Assembly (NCBI GenBank): GCA_023398295.1
Contig: JAEWSL010000045.1
Span: 1-6,274, forward strand
DNA from: Elusimicrobiota bacterium
GTDB taxonomy: Bacteria > Elusimicrobiota > Elusimicrobia > Elusimicrobiales > Elusimicrobiaceae
Length of the DNA: 6,274 nucleotides
Direction of reading: 5' to 3'
In this document: in pieces, positions 1 through 4,460 of the stretch
Layout: every line of letters starts with the position of its first letter
Position numbering within the stretch: the first letter of the stretch is position 1
Notes under the pieces: model-generated
What the model was told of the DNA's origin: nothing
Seen by the model: the letters and a program-made list of their open reading frames with translations, nothing else
Database searches by the model: none
Position numbers and translations under genes: made by a program

Positions 1-215
1 CTCTAACGCCAGGATACAAACCGCAGTTTTACTTTAGAACTACGGACGTGACGGGAGAGTTACAGTTTAAGGGCGATATGATAATGCCCGGAGATAATGC
101 GGAAATAGAAGTAACGCTGATAACGCCGGTAGCGATGGAAGAAGGAGTACGTTTTGCGATAAGGGAAGGAGGCAGAACGGTAGGAGCGGGCGTAGTCACC
201 AAAATTATTGAGTAA
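1..215 (+). CDS. tuf: Elongation factor Tu, 3' end only (partial)
   Basis: The frame read from base 3 gives the last 70 residues of EF-Tu, beginning LTPGYKPQFYFRTTDVTGEL and ending GAGVVTKIIE before the TAA stop at 213-215. This is beta-barrel domain 3; the GTPase domain and domain 2 lie upstream of the window. The MIMPGDN, MEEGVRFAIREGGRTVGAG and RTTDVTG blocks are typical of the family. EF-Tu carries aminoacyl-tRNA to the ribosomal A site as a GTP complex in the cytoplasm. A strong terminator follows at once, so tuf probably ends the upstream (str-type) transcription unit. Codon use differs from the genes downstream: six of nine glycines are GGA and all four alanines are GCG, whereas rplC shows no GGA that I can find. 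Identity is certain; whether this is the only tuf copy cannot be seen. Confidence 0.98.
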   Translation, partial: LTPGYKPQFYFRTTDVTGELQFKGDMIMPGDNAEIEVTLITPVAMEEGVRFAIREGGRTVGAGVVTKIIE

Positions 216-228
216 CTTTTGCTCAAGC

Positions 229-264
229 AAAAGCGGCGGCGTTTTTTAATGCCGCCGCTTTTTT
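229..264 (+). terminator. Rho-independent terminator after tuf
   Basis: A perfect 12-bp stem (AAAAGCGGCGGC at 229-240 pairing with GCCGCCGCTTTT at 251-262) encloses a 10-nt loop and runs into six T at 259-264. It starts 14 nt after the tuf stop codon. The GC-rich core and T tract make this a textbook intrinsic terminator, so rpsJ and its followers should need their own promoter. Two shorter hairpins overlap it: 216-233 on the 5' side and 254-269 on the 3' side. Neither can form together with the full terminator stem. Confidence 0.92.
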
Positions 265-314
265 GCGGCCTTTGCAACTTTTGCGCATTTCGCGCGCTTT
301 TTCGGTTTGATTGT

Positions 315-344
315 TTGTTAAATATTTGTAAAATATGTTATAAT
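315..344 (+). promoter_or_regulatory. Candidate promoter P1 of the S10 operon (extended -10)
   Basis: A perfect TATAAT lies at 339-344, with TG at 336-337 giving the extended form TGnTATAAT. TTGTTA at 315-320 is a 4/6 match to a -35 box with 18-nt spacing. The surroundings are AT-rich. The predicted start, about 351, coincides with the first base of a 10-bp hairpin (351-379). This is a sigma70-type consensus match only, with no experimental support; it is the better of the two candidates. Confidence 0.6.
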
Positions 345-350
345 TTATTC

Positions 351-379
351 AGGCGGAAACTAAACAACGGTTTTCGCCT
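351..379 (+). other. Hairpin at the predicted P1 transcript 5' end
   Basis: AGGCGGAAAC (351-360) pairs with GTTTTCGCCT (370-379), giving 10 bp with one G-U pair and a 9-nt loop. If P1 starts near 351, the mRNA would begin with this stem, a placement known to protect 5' ends from decay in other bacteria. Its 3' arm overlaps the palindrome at 377-388. No T tract follows, so it is unlikely to be a terminator. The function is inferred. Confidence 0.5.
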
Positions 380-388
380 TAATTAAGG
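377..388. repeat. 12-bp perfect palindrome CCTTAATTAAGG
   Basis: CCTTAATTAAGG is a perfect inverted repeat with no spacer. It sits between the two candidate promoters and directly abuts the proposed -35 box of P2 (389-394). The position suits a dimeric DNA-binding regulator, but palindromes of this length can occur by chance and I recognise no specific regulator site. Confidence 0.5.
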
Positions 389-418
389 TTGCGGTTACTG
401 CGTTAAATTTAGTATAAT
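389..418 (+). promoter_or_regulatory. Candidate promoter P2 of the S10 operon
   Basis: A perfect TATAAT lies at 413-418. TTGCGG at 389-394 is a poor -35 (3/6) with an 18-nt spacer. The predicted start is near 425, ten bases before the long leader hairpin at 435-501. A 7-bp inverted repeat, TACTGCG (396-402) and CGCAGTA (428-434), is centred on the -10 box and could be an operator. Either P1 or P2, or both, may drive rpsJ. Confidence 0.45.
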
Positions 419-434
419 ATTTTATATCGCAGTA

Positions 435-501
435 TAGAGAGAACCTTTTTTTCTTGTCCGCCTTCGGAAATAACAGCGGACAATGGGGGGTTTTCTCTCT
501 A
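435..501 (+). ncRNA. Long leader hairpin, candidate cis-regulatory RNA element
   Basis: Two nested stems line up on one axis. The outer stem is TAGAGAGAA (435-443) with TTCTCTCTA (493-501), 9 bp. The inner stem is TTGTCCGC (454-461) with GCGGACAA (476-483), 8 bp. Between them CC plus a U run (444-452) faces six G (485-490), allowing two C-G and about four G-U pairs, so the arms could stack into one long imperfect helix. The 14-nt apical loop contains CTTCGG. There is no following T tract, so this is not an ordinary terminator. Its place between promoter and rpsJ suggests a ribosomal-protein-binding leader element; the binding partner is unknown. Confidence 0.6.
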
Positions 502-552
502 CGTTTGTGTAATAAAAAAGACGTTATATTTTCTTTTGTTTTAGACGTAAAC

Positions 553-571
553 GCGCGTAAATTTTACGCGC
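553..571 (+). repeat. Near-perfect 19-bp palindrome in the leader
   Basis: GCGCGTAAA (553-561) and TTTACGCGC (563-571) are exact reverse complements around a single central T. As RNA it can form a 7-bp stem with a 5-nt loop (AATTT), about 85 nt before rpsJ. It could be a second structural element of the leader or a DNA site. No known family is recognised. Confidence 0.6.
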
Positions 572-667
572 AAAGCAATGCAGATTTTTTTGAACGTTTT
601 GAAACAAAAGCGGAAGCAAAAAAAGTTTAAGTAAAAAGCTTTAAGAAAATTAATCGGGAAAATAACA

Positions 668-1015
668 ATGGCAGAAAAAACTGATAAAAAAACGGCGAAG
701 TTAAGCGAACAAGAAAGAATTCGCATCAAACTGCGCTCTTACGACTACAGAATGTTAGATAATTCTGTTGCTAGAATTGTTGATACCGCAAGGAAAACCG
801 GCGCCATAGTAGCCGGGCCGGTGCTGTTGCCTGTAAAGATAAAAAAATACACCGTGCTTCGTTCGCCCCATACGGACAAAAAGTCCCGCGAACAATTTGA
901 AATGCGTATCCACAAGAGGTTAATTGACCTCAAAAGCCCCACACCAAAGACCGTTGACGAACTTATGAAGCTTGATTTACCGGCAGGCGTTGATGTGGCA
1001 ATCAAAAGCAATTAA
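668..1015 (+). CDS. rpsJ: 30S ribosomal protein S10 (NusE)
   Basis: This 115-residue protein is S10, a 30S head protein that in many bacteria also pairs with NusB in antitermination. Conserved blocks include RIRIKLRSYDYRMLD (17-31), the loop SPHTDKKSREQFEMRIHKR (66-84) and KLDLPAGVDVAI (101-112). The ATG at 668 is the first in frame after the leader; upstream GGGA is only a modest ribosome site. Family members are usually about 102-105 residues, and the excess is a charged N-terminal tail, AEKTDKKTAKLSEQ. Two variations stand out against E. coli: Ala49 where R37 of the RGP block sits, and Thr69 where V57 sits. It is the first gene of the operon but is set apart from rplC by 181 nt of structured spacer. 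Confidence 0.98.
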   Translation: MAEKTDKKTAKLSEQERIRIKLRSYDYRMLDNSVARIVDTARKTGAIVAGPVLLPVKIKKYTVLRSPHTDKKSREQFEMRIHKRLIDLKSPTPKTVDELMKLDLPAGVDVAIKSN

Positions 1016-1050
1016 ATCTTCCTTGTTGTAAAGGGGAAGGTTTTCTTTTA
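1014..1050 (+). terminator. Weak terminator or attenuator-like hairpin after rpsJ
   Basis: AAATCTTCCTT (1014-1024) pairs with GGGGAAGGTTT (1033-1043), an 11-bp stem with three G-U pairs and an 8-nt loop. It is followed by the T-rich tract TTTTCTTTTA (1041-1050). It overlaps the rpsJ stop codon. The stem is less GC-rich than the tuf terminator and the T tract is interrupted, so partial termination or processing is more plausible than a full stop, because no good promoter is visible before rplC. Confidence 0.5.
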
Positions 1051-1060
1051 GATTTATTTG

Positions 1061-1140
1061 CGCCGTTTAATGCGGCGGGTGCAGAAAACATAAGAACTCT
1101 GCATCGGTAAAAACAAGCGTTACAGTAGAGCGCGGCTCTG
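1061..1140 (+). other. Three further small hairpins in the rpsJ-rplC spacer
   Basis: CGCCG (1061-1065) pairs with CGGCG (1073-1077). TGCAGA (1080-1085) pairs with TCTGCA (1098-1103). AGAGC (1127-1131) pairs with GCTCT (1135-1139) around a GCG loop. Each is short (5-6 bp), but together with the stem at 1014-1043 they would fold most of the 181-nt spacer into consecutive stem-loops just before rplC. No convincing -35/-10 pair is visible here. The spacer may be a regulatory mRNA segment controlling rplC-rplD. Confidence 0.4.
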
Positions 1141-1196
1141 GCCGAAAAAGAAAAACAAAAAGTTCTATGATGGCGCGATTTAAGGAAAATAAAATA

Positions 1197-2000
1197 ATGG
1201 CAGAAGAAATTAAGACTCAAGCTGCCGCCGAAACAAACGCCGCTCCCGCGGCGGTAAAGGCGGAAGTTAAAAAAGCTCCGGCTGCTCTTCGTTTCGTGAT
1301 TGGCGAAAAATTGGGTATGACACAGCTTTTTGACGATAACGGCAATTTAAGCGCGGTTTCCGTGGTAAAAGCGGGTCCGTGCAAAATTGTGAGAGTCAGA
1401 ACTCAGGAAAAAGACGGCTATAAAGCCGTCGCCCTCGGTTTTGGCGAAGTAAAAGAAAGCAAACTTAACAAGCCTGATTCCGGCAATTTTAAGAAATTGG
1501 GCGTTGCTCCCGTTTTACATATTAAAGAATGCCGCGTTGCGGACGTCGCAGGTTTTGAAATTGGCCAGGAAGTTGATTTGGGCGCGATTTTCAAAGTCGG
1601 CGATTACGTTGACGTTCAGGGCAAAATAAAAGGGCGCGGTTTTGCCGGCGCGATGAAGAGGCACGGCTTTGCAGGCGGGCCCGCTTCGCACGGCGCTTCC
1701 GACAGGGAAAGAGCTCCGGGCGGTTTAGCTTCAAGGAGAGCTTTGGGTAAAGTTCTCTCCGGTCAGAGAATGGCCGGCCACTACGGCGCCGTTACCACTA
1801 CGGTATCAAAGATAGAAGTCGCCAAAGTTGACGTTGAAAATAATTTAATCTTCTTGAAAGGTTCCGTTCCCGGCGCGAAGGGGACCATAGTTTCCGTTTT
1901 GGAAACTTCCAAACCTAAAAAACACGTAATAGTCGCCCAAGTGCAAAAAGTTTCCGCTTCTAAAGCGGCTAACAAAGCCGGCGCGGCCAAGAAGAAATAG
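1197..2000 (+). CDS. rplC: 50S ribosomal protein L3
   Basis: L3 is an early-assembling 50S protein whose long loop reaches the peptidyl-transferase centre. I place the start at 1197 because AAGGA (1182-1186) lies 10 nt upstream; an in-frame ATG pair at 1167/1170 lacks such a site. The product is 267 residues against about 210 in E. coli. The core begins near residue 31 with LRFVIGEKLGMTQLF and includes GRGFAGAMKRHGF (147-159) and LGKVLSGQRMAGHYG (183-197). The additions are an Ala/Lys/Glu-rich N-terminal tail of about 30 residues and a C-terminal tail ending SKAANKAGAAKKK. Arg181 aligns with E. coli Gln150, the residue methylated by PrmB, so that modification cannot occur here. rplD follows after 11 nt, suggesting cotranslation. 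Confidence 0.97.
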   Translation: MAEEIKTQAAAETNAAPAAVKAEVKKAPAALRFVIGEKLGMTQLFDDNGNLSAVSVVKAGPCKIVRVRTQEKDGYKAVALGFGEVKESKLNKPDSGNFKKLGVAPVLHIKECRVADVAGFEIGQEVDLGAIFKVGDYVDVQGKIKGRGFAGAMKRHGFAGGPASHGASDRERAPGGLASRRALGKVLSGQRMAGHYGAVTTTVSKIEVAKVDVENNLIFLKGSVPGAKGTIVSVLETSKPKKHVIVAQVQKVSASKAANKAGAAKKK

Positions 2001-2011
2001 GCGGTAAGAAA

Positions 2012-2623
2012 ATGGAAACCAAACTCTTAAACATTGAAGGTAAAGAAGTCGGAACGGTAACTCTTCCCGAAAATATTTTCGGCAAGAAGCCAAACCCCAC
2101 TTTTTTGCACGAAGTTATAACGGCTTTTTTGGCTAATCAAAGGGCCGGCAGCGCCGACGTTAAAACCCGCGCCGAAGTAAGCGGTACGGGCAAAAAACCG
2201 TGGAAACAGAAAGGCACCGGCAGGGCAAGACACGGCAGCATGCGCTCCCCCATCTGGAGGCACGGCGGCGTGGCTTTCGGGCCCACCCCGCGTTCTTTCA
2301 GGCAATATTTGCCGACGGCCAAAAGGCAGCTGGCTTTAGCGCAGGCTTTAAGCTCAAAATATCTGTCCGACAGTCTTGTAGTTTTGGATAACTTTGACAT
2401 CAAAGAGCCCAAGACTAAAGCCGTCGCGACGGTTCTTAAAACGCTGTCTGCAGGTAAAAAGCCTTTAGTTATCAGCCTTGCCGATAAAAAGCTTATCACG
2501 GCAAGCCGCAATATAGCGGGCTTGAACCAGGTGGCGCCTTCTGATATAAATGCTTACTGCGTGCTTAACAGCACCAAAGTGATTTTTACTAAAGAAGCTC
2601 TTGAGAAGCTTTCTTCTAAATAG
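2012..2623 (+). CDS. rplD: 50S ribosomal protein L4
   Basis: L4 (203 residues, normal length) has a globular surface domain and an extended loop lining the exit tunnel constriction. The loop is visible as GTGKKPWKQKGTGRARHGS (58-76), followed by SPIWRHGGVAFGP; Lys67 and Gly70 match E. coli K63 and G66, where macrolide-resistance changes occur, so the site is wild-type-like. The C-terminal half is the usual alpha/beta fold with the VLDNFDIKEPKTK segment. The ribosome site is modest: AGGCGG overlapping the rplC stop, 7 nt before ATG. In E. coli L4 binds the S10 leader and represses transcription and translation of this operon; whether it does so here is unproven. Confidence 0.98.
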   Translation: METKLLNIEGKEVGTVTLPENIFGKKPNPTFLHEVITAFLANQRAGSADVKTRAEVSGTGKKPWKQKGTGRARHGSMRSPIWRHGGVAFGPTPRSFRQYLPTAKRQLALAQALSSKYLSDSLVVLDNFDIKEPKTKAVATVLKTLSAGKKPLVISLADKKLITASRNIAGLNQVAPSDINAYCVLNSTKVIFTKEALEKLSSK

Positions 2624-2634
2624 GGAGATAAAAA

Positions 2635-2931
2635 ATGACAAAGATATACGAGATTATCAGAAAACCTCTCTTAACCGAAAAAAGCCTTATCTTAAGAGAT
2701 ACCGATAACTGCTATTGTTTTACGGTTGAAAAGGCCGCAAACAAACAGGATATCCGCGCGGCGGTGGAAGCTATTTTTAAGGTACACGTAGTTAAAGTAG
2801 CTACGATACCCCAGCGCGGCAAAGTAAAAAAGATGGGACGTTTTTCCGGTAAAAGGCCGGACTTAAAGAAGGCCCTTGTTACCATAAAGAAAGGCGAAAA
2901 AATAGAAACGGTGGAAACCGCTTCTAAGTAA
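2635..2931 (+). CDS. rplW: 50S ribosomal protein L23
   Basis: L23 (98 residues) sits at the tunnel exit and docks trigger factor and the signal recognition particle. Recognised by IIRKPLLTEKS (7-17), the central ANKQDIRAAVEAIFKVHVVKV (35-55) and the RGKVKKMGRFSGKRPDLKKA loop (61-80), all in family order. AGGGAG at 2622-2627 overlaps the rplD stop and lies 7 nt before ATG. The length is usual for the family. The gene is 11 nt from rplD and 24 nt from rplB. Confidence 0.97.
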   Translation: MTKIYEIIRKPLLTEKSLILRDTDNCYCFTVEKAANKQDIRAAVEAIFKVHVVKVATIPQRGKVKKMGRFSGKRPDLKKALVTIKKGEKIETVETASK

Positions 2932-2955
2932 CGATAAAGGAGAAAAGTTACAACT

Positions 2956-3798
2956 ATGCCTATTAAAACATTCAAACCGTACACCCCTTCTAGGAGAACT
3001 ATTACGGTTGCCGATTTTTCCGAAATCACAGAAAAGAAGCCTCATAAAAAGCTTACCAAAGGCTTGAGGAAAAGCGGCGGAAGAAACAATACCGGTATGG
3101 TAATGGTGCGCCACATAGGCGGCGGCCATAAGCAAGCCTACCGCAAAATAGATTTTAAGAGGGCAAAAGCGAACGTTCCTGCAAAGATAGTATCTATAGA
3201 ATACGATCCGAACAGGTCGGCGCGCATATGCCTCTTAAATTACGCCGACGGCGAAAAGCAGTATATGCTGCACCCCGTCGGTCTTAAAGTCGGAGACACC
3301 GTTATGAGCGGCCCTAAAGCAGAGATTAAAGCGGGTAATTGCCTTGCACTTAAAAATATTCCCGAAGGTACTTTTATCCACGCGATAGAGCTTAAGGTCG
3401 GCAAAGGCGCGCAGCTTGCGCGCAGCGCCGGCAGTCAGGCTCAAATTATGGCAAAAGACAGCGGCTATGTTCATATAAAGATGCCATCCGGCGAGATAAG
3501 ACTTATTCCCGAAGACTGCCAAGCCACTATAGGCCAGGTCGGCAATGTGGAACATAATACGGTCGTAATAGGCAACGCCGGCAGGAACAGGCACCGCGGC
3601 ATTAAACCCACGGTGCGCGGCAACGCCATGAACGCCGTTGACCACCCTATGGGCGGCGGCAGGGGCCACTCAAAAGGCGGCAATATTCCCAGATCGCCGT
3701 GGAACCAGATTGCGCGCGGTCTTAAGACGAGGCCGTCCAAAGCGTGGGACTGGATGATAGTTAAGGACAGACGCAAAAACGCGGCGGGAGCTAAATAA
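2956..3798 (+). CDS. rplB: 50S ribosomal protein L2
   Basis: L2 (280 residues) is needed for subunit joining and peptidyl-transferase activity. Visible blocks are PYTPSRRTITVADFSEIT (8-25), GGGHKQAYRKIDFKR (55-69), the OB-fold/SH3-like middle, and VRGNAMNAVDHPMGGGRG (220-237). His230 is the invariant histidine (E. coli H229). The second histidine of the usual DHPHGGG is Met232, as I recall for Bacteroidota. Asn223 replaces the usual small residue in RG[STAIV]AMN. The C-terminus is basic and ends KNAAGAK. AAAGGAG (2936-2942) is a strong ribosome site but unusually far, 13 nt, from the ATG; no closer in-frame start exists. Confidence 0.98.
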   Translation: MPIKTFKPYTPSRRTITVADFSEITEKKPHKKLTKGLRKSGGRNNTGMVMVRHIGGGHKQAYRKIDFKRAKANVPAKIVSIEYDPNRSARICLLNYADGEKQYMLHPVGLKVGDTVMSGPKAEIKAGNCLALKNIPEGTFIHAIELKVGKGAQLARSAGSQAQIMAKDSGYVHIKMPSGEIRLIPEDCQATIGQVGNVEHNTVVIGNAGRNRHRGIKPTVRGNAMNAVDHPMGGGRGHSKGGNIPRSPWNQIARGLKTRPSKAWDWMIVKDRRKNAAGAK

Positions 3799-3800
3799 AA

Positions 3801-4082
3801 ATGTCAAGATCAACGAAAAAAGGTCCTTTTGTGGACGTTAATTTGCTTGAAAAGGTATCGGCTATGACGCCTGCCGACAAAAAGGCCGTAAAGACTTGGG
3901 CCAGAGCCTGCACCATAGTGCCGCAATTTGTGGGGCATACGTTCTTAGTTCATAACGGGAGAAAGTTTTTATCCGTCTATGTAACGGAAAGAATGATAGG
4001 ACATAAACTGGGCGAATTTGCTTTCACCAGAACGTTCAAAGGGCACGGCGGCATGACCAAAGAGTCCAAGGCCTTGAAATAA
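3801..4082 (+). CDS. rpsS: 30S ribosomal protein S19
   Basis: S19 (93 residues) forms a head complex with S13 and contacts the A-site finger. It begins SRSTKKGPFVD and carries the family signature from NGRKF (52-56) through MIGHKLGEFAFTRTFKGH (65-82). FVGHTFLVHNGRK is also typical. Cys37 in WARACTIVP is somewhat unusual next to the more common Ser. The gene starts 2 nt after the rplB stop; its ribosome site GGGAG (3786-3790) lies inside the rplB 3' end, so coupled translation is likely. Confidence 0.98.
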   Translation: MSRSTKKGPFVDVNLLEKVSAMTPADKKAVKTWARACTIVPQFVGHTFLVHNGRKFLSVYVTERMIGHKLGEFAFTRTFKGHGGMTKESKALK

Positions 4083-4097
4083 TAGAGAGGATTTGAT

Positions 4098-4460
4098 ATG
4101 GAAGCTTGTTCTAAAGCTAAATTTCAAAGGTACGGCAGCAGGAAAGTCAGTTTTCTGTTGGACCTTGTGCGCGGCAAGAACGTAAAGATTGCCGACGGTA
4201 TTATAACCTTCAGCGGTTTACGCTGCGCCGACATGGTCAGCAAGACTATAAAATCTGCGGCCGCAAACCTTCAGGTAAAAACAGGCTCAAAGCTTGATTT
4301 ATCTAAGATATACATAAAAGAGGCTTATGCCAACATAGGCCCCATGAAGCACTTAAAAAGAATACAGCCCGGCCCTCAGGGAAGAGCTATGCCGTATAAG
4401 AAAAGTGTTTGTCATCTGACAATAACCGTCAGCGACGAGAAAAAGGGAGGGCTAAAATAA
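4098..4460 (+). CDS. rplV: 50S ribosomal protein L22
   Basis: L22 (120 residues) spans the exit tunnel with a beta-hairpin that, with L4, forms the constriction. The globular part shows RYGSRKVSFLLDLVRGKNV (11-29) and SAAANLQ (53-59). The hairpin is GPMKHLKRIQPGPQGRAMPY (81-100). Against E. coli GPSMKRIMPRAKGRA it has two extra residues, and R88-A89-K90 become G-P-Q. A related PAPQGR form is known to me from Bacteroidota. AGAGGA (4086-4091) lies 6 nt before ATG. The stop codon overlaps the rpsC start by one base (TAATG). Confidence 0.97.
   Translation: MEACSKAKFQRYGSRKVSFLLDLVRGKNVKIADGIITFSGLRCADMVSKTIKSAAANLQVKTGSKLDLSKIYIKEAYANIGPMKHLKRIQPGPQGRAMPYKKSVCHLTITVSDEKKGGLK

Larger units (their letters stand above)
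345..667 (+). promoter_or_regulatory. Long non-coding leader of the S10 operon
   Basis: No convincing gene lies between the tuf terminator and rpsJ; both strands lack an ORF with a good start and family resemblance. After the promoters, the stretch holds a long hairpin (435-501), a pyrimidine tract of TTTT blocks separated by single C and G (529-542), a near-palindrome (553-571), and an A-rich run leading into the start codon. The rpsJ ribosome site is weak (GGGA at 656-659, 8 nt before ATG). In E. coli a leader of comparable size upstream of rpsJ binds L4 and mediates operon autoregulation. By analogy this leader is a candidate autoregulatory RNA, but I see no sequence match to the E. coli structure. 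Confidence 0.6.

Noticed and set aside
541..729. Minus-strand 62-codon hydrophobic frame in the leader
   Set aside because: Its Phe/Leu richness comes from the A-rich leader read in reverse; it overlaps the rpsJ start and has no convincing ribosome site.
1166..1171. TATGAT as a -10 box before rplC
   Set aside because: No -35 match at 16-19 nt, and the transcript would start only a few bases before the ribosome site.
1167..1196. Earlier ATG start for L3
   Set aside because: It lacks a ribosome site, whereas AAGGA precedes the ATG at 1197 at good spacing.
2200..2391. Plus-strand 63-codon frame within rplD
   Set aside because: A frame-shifted shadow of L4 with no family resemblance.
4409..4459. 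Upstream TTG start extending S3 by 17 residues
   Set aside because: The extension lies in rplV, is unlike S3 N-termini, and the ATG at 4460 has a good ribosome site and the standard MGHKIHP start.
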